Source: Mycobacterium asiaticum (GTDB lineage Bacteria > Actinomycetota > Actinomycetes > Mycobacteriales > Mycobacteriaceae). Taken from it: a stretch of 64,000 nt of DNA. The stretch spans positions 1 through 64,000 of the forward strand of contig NZ_LZMH01000010.1 in assembly GCF_001673635.1 (NCBI RefSeq). The letters are read 5' to 3'. The first letter of the stretch is position 1, and every line of letters begins with the position of its first letter. The notes below the pieces were generated by a model, which searched no databases, was not told the origin of the DNA, and saw only the letters and a list, made by a program, of their open reading frames with translations. Shown in pieces: positions 1 to 9,732 of this stretch. The position numbers and the translations under genes are program-made.

Positions 1-167
1 AACGCCGTGCCTTGGCCGGTCAGCACGACCGCGCGCGTCGATCCGTTACTGGCCTTCTCGAGCGCTTCCCGCAGTTCTTCGACCAGCTGGGAATTCAACG
101 CGTTGCGTCGCTCGGGGCGCTGCAACTCGATGGTCATCACGGCTTCGGTCTGAGTGATACCGATCAT
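1..167 (-). CDS. echA6: EchA6 enoyl-CoA hydratase-like protein, N-terminal part only
   Basis: The reverse strand from the ATG at 167 reads [20 protein letters not shown] and then a crotonase-type N terminus up to TGQGTA, where the window ends, so about 55 residues are visible. This closely matches the start of M. tuberculosis EchA6 (Rv0905). That protein has the crotonase fold but is known for binding long-chain acyl-CoA and feeding mycolic-acid synthesis rather than for hydratase activity. It is divergent from accD3, with only 28 bases between the starts, so the two promoters must overlap the opposing genes. The oxyanion-hole and active-site regions lie outside the window. Confidence 0.9.
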   Translation of the reverse strand, partial: MIGITQTEAVMTIELQRPERRNALNSQLVEELREALEKASNGSTRAVVLTGQGTA

Positions 168-195
168 GGGGGCCAGGATATATAGCCTCACTCCT

Positions 196-1683
196 GTGAG
201 CCGTATCACGACCGACGAACTGCGGGAAGCGGTGCTCGACGAAGGATCCTTCGTCAGCTGGGACAACGACCCGGTGACGCTGCCGATTCCACCCTCGTAT
301 GCCCGCGAGTTGGCCGCCGCCCGGGAGGCCACCGGACGGGATGAATCGGTCTCAACCGGTGAGGGTCGCATCCACGGCCGCCGGGTCGCCGTGGTGGTCT
401 GCGACTTCAAATTCCTGGCCGGCTCGATCGGGGTGGCGGCCGCCGAACGGATCACCGCCGCCGTCGAACGCGCGACCGCCGAGCGGCTGCCGTTGCTGGC
501 CTCACCCAGCTCCGGCGGCACCCGCATGCAGGAGGGCACTGTCGCGTTCCTGCAGATGGTCAAGATCGCCGCGGCCGTCAAGCTGCACCGACAGGCACGT
601 CTGCCTTACCTGGTCTACCTGCGCAACCCCACCACCGGCGGCGTGTTCGCGTCGTGGGGTTCGCTGGGCCACGTCACCGTTGCCGAACCGGGTGCCCTGA
701 TCGGATTTCTGGGACCACGGGTCTATGAGTTGCTCTACGGCGAGCCGTTCCCGGCGGGCGTGCAGACCGCCGAGAACCTGCAGCGCTACGGGGTGATCGA
801 CGGCGTCATCCCGCTCGAGGAGTTGCGCGCGACGCTGGAACGCGCGCTGACGGTCATCGCCGACGCCCCCGCACCGCCGCCGGACGCCCCGCACGCCGAG
901 CCCGTCCCGGACGTGCCCGCCTGGGACTCGGTGATCGCCTCGCGGCGCCCCGACCGGCCCGATGTACGCCAGTTGTTGCGCCATGGCGCGACCCATCGGG
1001 TGCTGCTCTCGGGCACCGGTCAGGGCGAGGCGGCGACCACGCTGCTCGCGTTGGCACGCTTCTACGGCCAACCGGTCGTCGTGCTCGGTCAACAACGAAT
1101 CGAGCCAGGCGGCGGCAACGCCGTCGGACCTGGTGCGCTGCGCGAGGCCCGTCGGGGTATGGCCCTGGCCGCCGAACTGCGGTTGCCGCTGGTACTGGTG
1201 ATCGACACCGCCGGCCCCGCGCTGACCGCCGAGGCCGAGCAGGGCGGATTCGCCGGACAGATAGCCCAATGCCTGGCCGAGCTCGTCACGCTGGACACCC
1301 CGACAGTCTCGGTGCTGCTGGGCCAGGGCAGCGGGGGGCCTGCGCTGGCGATGGTGCCCGCGGACCGGGTGTTGGCCGCGCTGCACGGCTGGCTGGCACC
1401 ACTGCCGCCCGAAGGGGCCAGCGCGATCGTGTTCCGGGATATCGCTCATGCGGCTGAACTCGCTGTGGCACAGGGAATTCGGTCGGCCGACCTGCTCGCG
1501 TCGGGGATCGTCGACGCTATCGTGCCCGAGCATCCCGACGCCGCCGACGAGCCGGTGGAATTCTGCCGTCGGCTTTCGGCTGCCATCGCCACCGAAGTTC
1601 ACGGCTTGCGGACAATACCCGACCCGCAGCGCCTGGCCGCGCGGCTGCGGCGCTACCGCCGCATCGGCCTTCCGTCCGGCTAG
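196..1683 (+). CDS. accD3: AccD3 acyl-CoA carboxylase carboxyltransferase subunit
   Basis: This 495-residue protein matches mycobacterial AccD3 (Rv0904c) in length and sequence. It is a carboxyltransferase (beta) subunit that moves CO2 from biotin to an acyl-CoA; its natural acyl substrate is not settled. The N-terminal crotonase-like half holds the [12 protein letters not shown] loop, typical of AccD-type subunits, near residue 110, and [14 protein letters not shown] follows. The C-terminal half contains the [11 protein letters not shown] loop. I chose the GTG at 196 (MSRITTDEL) because it matches the family start; the in-frame GTG at 154 would add 14 residues that overlap the divergent echA6 start. 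The stop overlaps that of the convergent TetR gene by four bases. Confidence 0.93.
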   Translation: MSRITTDELREAVLDEGSFVSWDNDPVTLPIPPSYARELAAAREATGRDESVSTGEGRIHGRRVAVVVCDFKFLAGSIGVAAAERITAAVERATAERLPLLASPSSGGTRMQEGTVAFLQMVKIAAAVKLHRQARLPYLVYLRNPTTGGVFASWGSLGHVTVAEPGALIGFLGPRVYELLYGEPFPAGVQTAENLQRYGVIDGVIPLEELRATLERALTVIADAPAPPPDAPHAEPVPDVPAWDSVIASRRPDRPDVRQLLRHGATHRVLLSGTGQGEAATTLLALARFYGQPVVVLGQQRIEPGGGNAVGPGALREARRGMALAAELRLPLVLVIDTAGPALTAEAEQGGFAGQIAQCLAELVTLDTPTVSVLLGQGSGGPALAMVPADRVLAALHGWLAPLPPEGASAIVFRDIAHAAELAVAQGIRSADLLASGIVDAIVPEHPDAADEPVEFCRRLSAAIATEVHGLRTIPDPQRLAARLRRYRRIGLPSG

Positions 1684-2234
1684 CTGTACTGACCATCCAG
1701 ATACCGCTGGATCGTCGGCCCGACCCACTCCACCACCTCGGCACGGCTCATTCCGACGACCGGCGGCAGCCGCAACACATAGCGGCACAGCGCCAACCCC
1801 AGGATCTGCGTCGCGATCAGCCCGGCCCGCTTCGGGGCCTGACCTGCCGGCGCCCAGTTCGCGACCAACGGCCGCAGCTGCTTTCCGAAGATCTCCCGCA
1901 TTCGTTGCGCCGCTTCGGCATTCGTCGCACCTGAGCGCAATAGGATAATAAGCGCGTCGTCATCACCCTCCCAGCGCCGCAGGAAGTGCTCGACGAGTAG
2001 CCAGCCCAGCCGGTGTGGGTCGGCGTCGGCGAAATCGGGGAACCGCAGATCGAACTCTGCGGCCGCGGCGAAGAGTTGATCCTTATTGCCGAAGTATCGC
2101 ATCACCATCGCGGGATCCACCCCGGCGTCGGCGGCGATCCCGCGGATCGTGGCGGCCTGAAACCCGGCCGTGCGGAACCGTTCCCGGGCCGCGGCCAGGA
2201 TGACGGCTTTGGTGTCCTCCGACGATCGCCTCAT
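1680..2234 (-). CDS. TetR/AcrR family transcriptional regulator
   Basis: The 184-residue protein begins MRRSSEDTKAVILAAARERF. A TetR helix-turn-helix spans roughly residues 25-50 (IRGIAADAGVDPAMVMRYFG), and the C-terminal ligand domain is helical with no identifiable ligand. An upstream in-frame start would run through the operator region, so the ATG at 2234 is preferred. The gene is divergent from an FAD monooxygenase, and three near-identical palindromes lie between the two starts. The simplest reading is an autoregulated repressor of the monooxygenase. Confidence 0.88.
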   Translation of the reverse strand: MRRSSEDTKAVILAAARERFRTAGFQAATIRGIAADAGVDPAMVMRYFGNKDQLFAAAAEFDLRFPDFADADPHRLGWLLVEHFLRRWEGDDDALIILLRSGATNAEAAQRMREIFGKQLRPLVANWAPAGQAPKRAGLIATQILGLALCRYVLRLPPVVGMSRAEVVEWVGPTIQRYLDGQYS

Positions 2235-2236
2235 GT

Positions 2237-2310
2237 CAACAATTGTAGGCCAACAAGTGTTGACATACGAGGCCGCCACGCGCATGCTGGTGCTATGCCA
2301 ACAAGCGTTG
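2237..2310. promoter_or_regulatory. Three copies of a CAACA-N2-TGTTG operator-like palindrome
   Basis: The divergent intergenic region carries CAACAATTGTAG (2237-2248), CAACAAGTGTTG (2251-2262) and CAACAAGCGTTG (2299-2310). The middle copy has perfect five-base arms and the other two each have one mismatch. The flanks are also shared: the middle and right copies continue GAC after the arm, and the left copy has GTC before it. Sites 1 and 2 are 14 bases apart centre to centre and site 3 is 48 bases from site 2. Sites of this kind are typical for TetR dimers, and their position suggests control of both flanking genes. Confidence 0.7.
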
Positions 2311-2338
2311 ACTAAGTGGCTATCAGAGAGGAAAAGCC

Positions 2339-3478
2339 ATGAACGACACCGATGTCCTGGTCGTAGGGGCCGGCCCCACCGGGCTCACGCTTGCCGCTTC
2401 GCTGCACACACGCGGCATCAACGCACTGGTGGTCGACAGATTGCCCGCGGGCGCCAACACCTCGCGCGCGGCCGCGATGAACGCCCGCAGCCTCGAGGTG
2501 CTCGAAGAACTCGACGTGTCCTGGCGCCTGGTGAAAGCCGGGTTGATCGCGCCACGATTCACGATGCGCCAGGGGTCTCGGCTGCTGATTCCGGTCGACT
2601 TCAGCGGCTTGCCGACCCGTTATCAATACACGCTGATGATCTCACAAGCCGAGACCGAACGGGTGCTGGAGCAACGATTGAACGAGTTGGGCGCCAAAGT
2701 GATCCGGCCCAAGACGTTGACCGGCCTCAGCCAGGACGATGACGGCGTCACCGCGGTGTTCGAAGACGGCCAAACCATTCGGGCGGCCTATGTCGTGGGC
2801 GCCGACGGCATGCACAGCACTGTGCGACAGCAAGCCGGAATAGGTTTTGCCGGTGGGGAATTCGCCGAATCCTTCGCGCTGGCAGATGTGCGGGTGGTAG
2901 GCGAGGCTCCGGTTGACGAGGTGATTTTGTTCTACGGCAATGAAGGCCTGAACGTCCTGGCGCCGTTGCCCGACGGGGTCTACCGGATCGTGGCCCCGGC
3001 GACCGACATTCCCAAAGTCCCGACGATGGAGTTTGCCCAAATGTTGTTGGATACCCGGGGATTCGGCCCCGGCCGCACACTGGTTACCGAACTGCTCTGG
3101 GGATCACGTTTCCGGATCCAGCACCGCGTTGCCGTCAGTTACCGGGACGGGCGGTTCCTGCTAGCCGGTGACGCCGCGCACGTACACAGTCCCGCGGGCG
3201 GCCAGGGCATGAACCTGGGCATCACCGATGCGATTGCGTTGTCCGGTGCGCTCAGCGAAGCGCTGGGCGGCGGCTCCGACGCCGCGCTCGACGCCTACAG
3301 CGCGAAGCAACGGGCCCGGGCGCTGGAGGTACTGAAACTCACCGGTCGCCTGACCAAGGTGTCGACGTTGCCGCGTCCGTTGCGGCCGATCCGCAACTCG
3401 GCCCTGCAACTTGCCGCCCACCTGCCCGCGGCGCGACGACAATTCGCGTGGCGACTCAGCGGCCTGGTTTACCGCTGA
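2339..3478 (+). CDS. FAD-dependent aromatic hydroxylase-type monooxygenase
   Basis: The 379-residue protein starts MNDTDVLVVGAGPTGLTLAA, a Rossmann FAD motif (GxGxxG). It has the second FAD motif GDAAHVHSPAGGQGMNLG near residues 275-292 and a YVVGADGMHSTVR segment near residue 150, together marking the PHBH-type group A flavoprotein monooxygenases. These use NAD(P)H and O2 to hydroxylate aromatic or polyketide-like substrates; the substrate here cannot be told. A strong AGAGGAAA ribosome site precedes the ATG. It lacks the thioredoxin-like C-terminal domain found in some larger relatives. It is divergent from the TetR gene and probably regulated by it. Confidence 0.88.
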   Translation: MNDTDVLVVGAGPTGLTLAASLHTRGINALVVDRLPAGANTSRAAAMNARSLEVLEELDVSWRLVKAGLIAPRFTMRQGSRLLIPVDFSGLPTRYQYTLMISQAETERVLEQRLNELGAKVIRPKTLTGLSQDDDGVTAVFEDGQTIRAAYVVGADGMHSTVRQQAGIGFAGGEFAESFALADVRVVGEAPVDEVILFYGNEGLNVLAPLPDGVYRIVAPATDIPKVPTMEFAQMLLDTRGFGPGRTLVTELLWGSRFRIQHRVAVSYRDGRFLLAGDAAHVHSPAGGQGMNLGITDAIALSGALSEALGGGSDAALDAYSAKQRARALEVLKLTGRLTKVSTLPRPLRPIRNSALQLAAHLPAARRQFAWRLSGLVYR

Positions 3479-3502
3479 AACAGGTGCGGTGTAGCGGCCC
3501 GA

Positions 3503-4621
3503 TCACACACCGATCCGGGGAATCACGCTGGGCCGCGATTGCACGACGTGTGAACCCCCACCGCCGCCCATCATGCGCCCAGACGGCTGGCCTGCTCCGG
3601 CTCCCGTCGGCATCGGCATCATCGGCATTCCCGCCCCGGCTGCCGCCGCCGACTCGCCGCCGGCCAGCGCGGCGGCGGTGGGCAGGCCCACGCTTCCCGA
3701 CCCCGTCAGCGCCGAATTGCCAAGCGCGGCGGGGGTCGAGCCGGTCCAACTCTGCGGCACCGACAGCCCTCCGATCGTGCGCGCTTGTCCAAGTCCGGCC
3801 GAAGCACCCAAACCCGCTCCGCCCAAGGACCTTAACGCCGCCGATGCACCCGCGCCGGGCAGCTCCGCCGGTGCGGCGACGCTTGCCAATTCCGCGCTGC
3901 CCTGCGCCCCGCCGCCCATCGCGCTGCTCAACGGGGACAGGGCCATGCTGACCGGTGTCGACAGCATCTGCACACCCTGAGCCACCGCATCCAGGGGAAA
4001 GGACTGCACGGCCGACACCACCTGCGGAGCCGCCGCCGCCACGGCGGTTCCGGCCGACTCGGCCCAGCCCACCGCCTGCGTCGCGATACCCGCGAAATCC
4101 AGGGGCAGCGTGCTGAACGGAATCAGCATGGATGCCACCGCGATCGCGCCGGCGTGATAGGTCAGCATCGCGGCCACATCCTGGGCCCACATCTCGATGT
4201 ACTCGAATTCCGAGGCGGCGATCGCCGGTGCGTTCAACCCGAGGAAATTGGTTGCCACCAACGTGAGCAGGTGCGTGCGGTTGGCGGTGACCTCCGCTGG
4301 ATGCACGGTCGCGGTACGCGCCGCCTCGAAGGCCGTCGCCGCCGCGCGAGCTTGCACCGCGGAACTCTCGGCGAGTCCCGCTGACGCGGTCAGCCAAGCC
4401 ACATAGCCACCGGCGATGCCGGCCATCGCAGTGGCCGCCGGACCCGCCCATGACCCATTGGCCAATCCGGAGATCACCGAGTCGAACGACGAAGCTGAGG
4501 CACGCAGGTCCGCGCCCAGGCCATCCCAGAACGATGCGGCAGAGAACAGTGGAGCGGATCCCGCACCGCTGTACATCCGCGCCGAATTGAGTTCTGGCGG
4601 AAGCATTTCGAAGCTCCACAT
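3503..4621 (-). CDS. PPE family protein, SVP subgroup
   Basis: The 372-residue protein begins MWSFEMLPPELNSARMYSGAG, which contains the Pro-Pro-Glu signature. The PPE domain runs to about residue 175, with the NGSWAGPAA and ANFLG/NAPAI segments typical of the family. GGLSVPQSW near residue 290 is the GxxSVPxxW motif that defines the PPE-SVP subgroup, which is commonly exported by ESX-5. The tail is rich in Gly, Ala and Met. I preferred the ATG at 4621 because AAAGGCGG lies eight bases upstream; the TTG at 4627 would add two residues. It is divergent from the PE_PGRS gene and no partner PE gene is directly adjacent in the same operon. Confidence 0.92.
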   Translation of the reverse strand: MWSFEMLPPELNSARMYSGAGSAPLFSAASFWDGLGADLRASASSFDSVISGLANGSWAGPAATAMAGIAGGYVAWLTASAGLAESSAVQARAAATAFEAARTATVHPAEVTANRTHLLTLVATNFLGLNAPAIAASEFEYIEMWAQDVAAMLTYHAGAIAVASMLIPFSTLPLDFAGIATQAVGWAESAGTAVAAAAPQVVSAVQSFPLDAVAQGVQMLSTPVSMALSPLSSAMGGGAQGSAELASVAAPAELPGAGASAALRSLGGAGLGASAGLGQARTIGGLSVPQSWTGSTPAALGNSALTGSGSVGLPTAAALAGGESAAAAGAGMPMMPMPTGAGAGQPSGRMMGGGGGSHVVQSRPSVIPRIGV

Positions 4622-4879
4622 GTCCAATCCCGCCTTTCCGATTCTGCGCTGGGAACTCGCAGCCGATCACCGCACTACCGCGGCCTGCCGAACTAAAGAT
4701 ACATATATGTATTCGATGCGAACACCCATCCGATGTGTGCTCTACATCTCATTCGTATCAGCATCTTATGTATTGACGCATCCGATACATATTCGTATTG
4801 TTCTTCGCGTAACACACGGCGAAGCGTCGACGGATCAGCGGCGGTTTCCCCAGCTCCCCGGCTTAAGAAAGGCACTGGC
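4622..4879. promoter_or_regulatory. AT-rich divergent promoter region with paired GATACATAT palindromes
   Basis: This 258-base spacer between the PPE and PE_PGRS genes is strikingly AT-rich for the genome. It contains a perfect 14-base palindrome, ATACATATATGTAT (4699-4712), and a related copy, ATACATATTCGTAT (4785-4798), both preceded by G and followed by T. A further ATTCGTATC lies near 4761. AAGAAAGG at 4865-4872 is the ribosome site of the PE_PGRS gene. The repeated palindromes look like operators for a dimeric regulator, but the factor is unknown. Confidence 0.5.
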
Positions 4880-7800
4880 ATGTCATTTGTCATCACGTCC
4901 CCGGAGATGGTGTCGGCGGCAGCTTCAGACTTGGCCCGCATCGGGTCGGCGATCAGCGAAGCCAACCTGGCCGCCGCATTTCCCACCTCGGCGCTGCTGC
5001 CGGCCGCTGAAGACGAGATCTCGGCGGCGATCGCGGCCCTGTTCGGCAACCACGCGCAGCAATACCAGTCGATCAGCGCTCAGGTGGCGGCCTTTCACAC
5101 CCAGTTCGTCGAGAGCATCAGCGCCGGCAGCAAGGCCTACGCCAGCGCGGAATCCGTCAACGTGCTGCAGGCAATGGAGCAGGGCGTTCTCGGGGTGGTG
5201 AACGCGCCGACGCAGGCCCTGCTGGGTCGCCCGCTCATCGGTGACGGTGCCAATGGCGCAGCAGGCACTGGACAGGCCGGCGGCGCCGGGGGTCTGCTGA
5301 TCGGCAACGGCGGCGCCGGTGGTTCCGGGGCGGCCGGCCGAAGCGGTGGCGCGGGCGGAGCCGCCGGCTTGATCGGCAACGGCGGCGCAGGTGGCGTCGG
5401 CGGCGCCGCGATCGCCGGCGGAATTGGCGGCAGCGGCGGCGCGGGTGGCCAGGGCGGTTGGCTCTACGGCAACGGCGGGACCGGCGGCGCGGGGACTGCG
5501 GGCGGTGCCGGCGGGATCGGCGGCAATGCCGGACTGTGGGGCACCGGGGGTGCGGGCGGAACCGGCGGACTCAGCACCGCGCGAGCGATCACCGGCGGCG
5601 CCGGGGGTGCCGGCGGCGCGGGCGGCCTGCTCTACGGCAACGGCGGCGCGGGCGGTGCCGGTGGTAACGGCGCTGCGGGCATTGCCGGCGGCGCCGGAGT
5701 CGACGGTACGTCCGGTGGCGACGGCGGGGTCGGCGGCGCGGGCGGGCAAGCGTCACGGTTGTTCGGCACGGGCGGCGTCGGCGGCGCGGGCGGCCAGGGC
5801 GGGCAGGGCGGCGCCGGCGGCAGCGGTCTGGGCGACCTCGGCGCAGGTGTGAACGGACAGGCGGGCGGCAACGGCGGAAATGGCGGCGTCGGCGGGTCCG
5901 GCGGCGCCGGCGGCACCGGCGGTCTGCTCAACAGCCTCTTCACCCCGACCGGCGGTCAGGGCGCCGGTGGTGCCGGCGGTAACGGCGGCACCGGCGGCGT
6001 TGCGGGCAATGGCGGCAACGGCGGCGCCGGAAACTGGGCGGCGAACAACGGAGTCGGCGGCGCTGGCGGTAACGGCGGCAACCCGGGAGTCGGCGGAGCG
6101 GGCGGCGCCGGCGGTTTCGGCGGCAAAGCCGGCAACGGTGCCTACGGTGCGACCGGACTGACCCCGCACGGCGGAAACGGTGGCGACGGCGGCGCAGGTG
6201 CCGACGCGTTCTGGACGGGCGGCAGCGGGGCCCGCGGTGGCGCCGGCGGCAACGGCGGGACGCACGGCGATGGTGGCGCCGGGGGCCGGGGTGGCAACGG
6301 GTACCAGGGCAGCCCGGCCTTCTCCAGCACGATTCCGGGTAATGGCGGCGACGGAGGTGCCGGCGGTGCAGGCGGTGCCGGCGGCAACGGTGGTGCCATT
6401 GCCGGAGACGGTGGTGCCGGCGGTGCCGGCGGTGCCGGCGGCAAGGGCGCCGACGGCGGCAACGCATTTGCCGCTTCCAACGGCAACACACAGCATCTTG
6501 ATGGTTACGACGGGGCGAAAGGCGGCAACGGCGGAGCCGGTGGGGCTGGCGGTGACGGCGGCGTCGGTGGCAGTGCGACAGCCGGCCAGGCCGGCGCCCA
6601 CGGCGCCGGCGGTAGGGGTGGCGACGGCGGCAACGCCGGCGCAGGCGGCAACGGTGGCAACGGCGCCGACGGCAGCTGGGACGTCAAGAACGGCGTCGGC
6701 GGCAAGGGCGGCAACGGCGGCGATGTCGGCAATGTCGGGACCGGTGGCAAGGGCGGCTCCAGCGGCGGCAATTCCTACGCCGCCGACGGGTGGGACGGCG
6801 TTCGGCCCACCACCGGCGGCAACGGCGGCAACGGCGGTCGAGGAGCGGACGCCTTCGCACCCCACGGCACCGGCGCCTCCGGCGGCGACGGGGGCAACGG
6901 CGGAAACTTCGGCAACGGCGGCAACGGTGGGGCCGGCGGCAACGGGGCTGGTGGCGGCGACCCCACCCGATCCGGCGGCGACGGCGGCGCCGGCGGCAAC
7001 GGCGGCAACGCCGGAGCGTACGGCAAAGGCGGAAATGGCGGGACCGGCGGCAACGGGGCGATCGGCACCAACGGATCGGTGCCCCGGACTGGCGGCGGCG
7101 ATGGTGGCACCGGCGGCTCCGGCGGCAGGGGCGGGTCCGGTGGAATCGGCGGAAATGGTGGATCCGTTAAGGGCGACGCCGGCAACGGCGGCGCCGGCGG
7201 CACCGGTGGCGACGGCGGCAACGGGGGTAACGGCACCCGCGGCGACCACGGGTCCTCTATGGGGCCGAACGGTCGTGACGGCGGCGACGGCGGTGCCGGC
7301 GGTAAGGGCGGAGACGGCGGCAACGGCGGAAAGGGCGGCACCGCGCACGTGGGCAAGGCGGGAACTCAGGGCGCGGGCGGCGCCGGTGGCAATGGCGGTG
7401 ACGGGGGCTATGCCGGAGACGGTGGCGATGGCGCCAACGGCTCGTTCGACAAGGGTGGAAACGGCAACGGCGGCAACGGCGGCAACGGCGGGAGCCGCGG
7501 CGCCGGCGGGCAGGGCGGCGCGGGCGGCGAGGGCCCCAACGGCACCCGCGGCGCCCAGGGCGCCTGGGGTGAGACCCCGACCAGCGGTGGCAACGGCGGC
7601 AACGGCGGCCACGGCGCGGACGCGACCACACCCAACACGGTTGGCGGTAGGGGCGGTAACGGAGGCAATGGGGGCCTCGACGGCAACGGCGGCAACGGCG
7701 GCAACGGCGGCAAAGGCGGCATAGGCACCACCGGCTCCAACAGCAACAACCCCAGCGGTACGGGGGGCACCGGCGGCACCGGCGCGACCGGAGGTGCCGG

Positions 7801-8863
7801 CGGTGCCGGCGGCGACAGCGGCCTCTTCCACGGCAACGGGGGCAATGGGGGCAAGGGCGGCACGGGCGGGACCGGCGGCAACGGCGGTACCGGTGGCAAT
7901 GGCTTCAACGGCACCCCGGGCAACGGAAACGGGACCGGTGGCGACGGCAGTACCGGCGGCACCGGCGGGACGGGCGGCGCCGGCGGTAAGGGCGGTGATG
8001 GTGGCGCCGCCGGCCAGGCGCGGAACCTCAACGGCGGCAAGAACGGAACCCAAGGCGCCGGGGGCACTGGCGGGGTCGGCGGCAACGGCGGCACCGGTGG
8101 CACCGGCGGAAACGGCGGCAACGGCGCCGAAGCGACCGCTGGCAAGCCCCAAGCAGGTTACGGCGGCAACGGCGGCACGGGCGGCACGGGCGGCAAGGCT
8201 GGTGTCGGAGGCCAGGGCGGTGCGGGCGCCGGTACCAGCTCGTCCGGCGCGAACGGGATGCAGGGAGCCGGTGGAAACGGCGGTCGAGGCGGCAACGGTG
8301 GCAACGGTGACGTCGGAGGCGTGATCCACCCTGCCGGCGGCGCGGGTGGCCGAGGCGGCAGCGGCGGCGAAGGGAGCACCGGCGGACACGGTGGGGCTGG
8401 CGGCAACGGAGGCAACGGAGGCGTCGGCAACAATGCCAACGGCGCGGCGGGCGGCTTCGGCGGTGTCGGCGGGAAGGGCCTGCAAGGCGCCGGTGGCAAC
8501 GGCGGCAATGGCGGTAACGGCGGTGACGGCGCCGACGCATCCGTCCTGTTCAGCCCGGGCAGGGGTGGTCACGCCGGCGGCGGCGGCGGTGGCGGCGAAG
8601 GCAACGGCGGTCCGGGGGGCGACGGCGGGAACGGCGGTCGCGGCGGTGCCGGTGGGGACGGCATCGCGCCGCCATTCGGCTCCGGCACCGGCGCGGCGGG
8701 TGGCACCGGCGGCACCGGCGGCAAGGGCGGCACGGGAAGGTACGGGACTATCAGCATCTCCGGCCAGTCCGGTAACAACGGTAGCGGCGGCACCAACCCG
8801 AACGGCACCACCGGCGGTGGCGGCGGTGGCGGCGGAAAGGGCGGTGACGGCGGCGGCATCTAG
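4880..8863 (+). CDS. PE_PGRS family protein, 1327 residues
   Basis: Residues 1-95 form a PE domain beginning [20 protein letters not shown], with the Pro-Glu pair at residues 8-9 and the [15 protein letters not shown] helix. The linker carries [11 protein letters not shown], the motif that joins PE to PGRS. The remaining roughly 1180 residues are Gly-Gly-Ala and Gly-Gly-Asn repeats (GGAGG, GGNGG) with short non-repetitive loops. PE proteins of this type are exported through ESX-5 to the cell surface. The ATG at 4880 follows a clear AAGAAAGG; a longer in-frame reading from 4733 runs back through the promoter and is not credible. The repeats are prone to misassembly, so the exact length carries that caveat. 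Confidence 0.95.
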   Translation: MSFVITSPEMVSAAASDLARIGSAISEANLAAAFPTSALLPAAEDEISAAIAALFGNHAQQYQSISAQVAAFHTQFVESISAGSKAYASAESVNVLQAMEQGVLGVVNAPTQALLGRPLIGDGANGAAGTGQAGGAGGLLIGNGGAGGSGAAGRSGGAGGAAGLIGNGGAGGVGGAAIAGGIGGSGGAGGQGGWLYGNGGTGGAGTAGGAGGIGGNAGLWGTGGAGGTGGLSTARAITGGAGGAGGAGGLLYGNGGAGGAGGNGAAGIAGGAGVDGTSGGDGGVGGAGGQASRLFGTGGVGGAGGQGGQGGAGGSGLGDLGAGVNGQAGGNGGNGGVGGSGGAGGTGGLLNSLFTPTGGQGAGGAGGNGGTGGVAGNGGNGGAGNWAANNGVGGAGGNGGNPGVGGAGGAGGFGGKAGNGAYGATGLTPHGGNGGDGGAGADAFWTGGSGARGGAGGNGGTHGDGGAGGRGGNGYQGSPAFSSTIPGNGGDGGAGGAGGAGGNGGAIAGDGGAGGAGGAGGKGADGGNAFAASNGNTQHLDGYDGAKGGNGGAGGAGGDGGVGGSATAGQAGAHGAGGRGGDGGNAGAGGNGGNGADGSWDVKNGVGGKGGNGGDVGNVGTGGKGGSSGGNSYAADGWDGVRPTTGGNGGNGGRGADAFAPHGTGASGGDGGNGGNFGNGGNGGAGGNGAGGGDPTRSGGDGGAGGNGGNAGAYGKGGNGGTGGNGAIGTNGSVPRTGGGDGGTGGSGGRGGSGGIGGNGGSVKGDAGNGGAGGTGGDGGNGGNGTRGDHGSSMGPNGRDGGDGGAGGKGGDGGNGGKGGTAHVGKAGTQGAGGAGGNGGDGGYAGDGGDGANGSFDKGGNGNGGNGGNGGSRGAGGQGGAGGEGPNGTRGAQGAWGETPTSGGNGGNGGHGADATTPNTVGGRGGNGGNGGLDGNGGNGGNGGKGGIGTTGSNSNNPSGTGGTGGTGATGGAGGAGGDSGLFHGNGGNGGKGGTGGTGGNGGTGGNGFNGTPGNGNGTGGDGSTGGTGGTGGAGGKGGDGGAAGQARNLNGGKNGTQGAGGTGGVGGNGGTGGTGGNGGNGAEATAGKPQAGYGGNGGTGGTGGKAGVGGQGGAGAGTSSSGANGMQGAGGNGGRGGNGGNGDVGGVIHPAGGAGGRGGSGGEGSTGGHGGAGGNGGNGGVGNNANGAAGGFGGVGGKGLQGAGGNGGNGGNGGDGADASVLFSPGRGGHAGGGGGGGEGNGGPGGDGGNGGRGGAGGDGIAPPFGSGTGAAGGTGGTGGKGGTGRYGTISISGQSGNNGSGGTNPNGTTGGGGGGGGKGGDGGGI

Positions 8864-8881
8864 GACCCGGCCCAACACAGC

Positions 8882-8913
8882 AACCCCGGCAGCTAACTCA
8901 GCGCCGGGGTTTC
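8882..8913 (+). terminator. Hairpin terminator after the PE_PGRS gene
   Basis: AACCCCGGC (8882-8890) and GCCGGGGTT (8903-8911) form a perfect nine-base stem with a 12-base loop, followed by a short T run. It lies 19 bases after the PE_PGRS stop and fits an intrinsic terminator with the weak U tract usual in mycobacteria. Confidence 0.7.
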
Positions 8914-9014
8914 TGGGTGTCGGTCACGATCAGGCTCCGAGGCTGGCACCGAGGTAGCCATCGCGTATCCGATGTGGCAATGTATCGGTTTATAAGGGGA
9001 ATGGGAGGAACAGC

Positions 9015-9632
9015 ATGCCACCGTCTACGACACCTACGGCAGAAAAGCCGGTGCGAGTCACCAAACGCCGCGCGGAGACGCGCGCCAGGCTGATCACGGC
9101 CGCCTTTCAGGTATTCGCCGAGAAGGGCTACGGGCACGTGACGATCGAGGATGTGTGCGAAGCGGCCGGGTACACGCGGGGCGCCTTTTACTCCCAGTTC
9201 GAAAGCCTGGAGGAATTGTTCTTCCTGCTCTATGACGAGTGGGCTGTGCGAACCGCCGATCAAGTCCGGACGGCGATGGAAAACAGCGATCCCGCGACCG
9301 ACCTCACCGGCGCCGTCGAGCGGATAGTGGACACCCTGCTGCTCGAACGCGACTGGCTGTTGATCAAGTTCGACTTCCTGCTGTACGCCGCGCGCAAACC
9401 CGAACTGGCGCACCGCTGGGAAATCCACCGCGCGCAGTTGCGCAAAGTCATCGAGGAGCGGCTGACCGCGAGCGGCATCGACTTTCACCCCGCAGTGGGA
9501 AGTGTCACCGACACCGCCCGTGCCATCATCGCCGCCTACGACGGGGTCAGCGTCCAGTTGCTCCTCGACAGCGATCAGGTTGCCGCACGCGCCTGGCTCA
9601 CCCAACTGATGAGTGTGGTGCTGACCCGCTGA
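9015..9632 (+). CDS. TetR/AcrR family transcriptional regulator
   Basis: The 205-residue protein has a TetR DNA-binding domain at about residues 20-67 (TRARLITAAFQVFAEKGYGH, then VCEAAGYTRGAFYSQFESLE). Its helical C-terminal domain resembles the TetR_C_6 type. The ligand is unknown. The next gene on the same strand, 100 bases downstream, is a flavin dehydrogenase of the Rv0785 type, and a GATACG-N4-CGTATC palindrome sits between them. GTATC half-sites also occur upstream of this gene at about 8964 and 8982. That layout suggests autoregulation plus control of the dehydrogenase. Confidence 0.88.
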   Translation: MPPSTTPTAEKPVRVTKRRAETRARLITAAFQVFAEKGYGHVTIEDVCEAAGYTRGAFYSQFESLEELFFLLYDEWAVRTADQVRTAMENSDPATDLTGAVERIVDTLLLERDWLLIKFDFLLYAARKPELAHRWEIHRAQLRKVIEERLTASGIDFHPAVGSVTDTARAIIAAYDGVSVQLLLDSDQVAARAWLTQLMSVVLTR

Positions 9633-9684
9633 ACCAGTGATCGCCACGGGTCCCGCAATAGGCTTTCAATACGTTCATGTATAT

Positions 9685-9700
9685 GATACGCTGACGTATC
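9685..9700. promoter_or_regulatory. GATACG-N4-CGTATC operator-like palindrome
   Basis: A perfect six-base inverted repeat with a four-base spacer lies 33 bases before the start of the FAD dehydrogenase gene, within a locally AT-rich stretch (TGTATATGATACG). It may be bound by the TetR protein encoded just upstream. The GATAC/GTATC half-site resembles the GATACATAT palindromes in front of the PE_PGRS gene. Confidence 0.5.
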
Positions 9701-9732
9701 GATAGAATGAACTCTCGCAGAGAGGCTGTCAC

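Noticed and set aside
502..1788. 428-residue open frame opposite accD3
   Set aside because: AccD3 is a clear orthologue along its whole length; the reverse frame has no recognisable domain.
5280..8860. Regular short repeats that could suggest a CRISPR array
   Set aside because: They are in-frame Gly-Gly-X codons of a PE_PGRS protein with no constant repeat length or unique spacers, and no cas genes are present.
5753..8878. 1041-residue open frame on the reverse strand of the PE_PGRS gene
   Set aside because: It is a mirror of the Gly-rich repeats with Ala/Val-rich low complexity and no start signal or homology.
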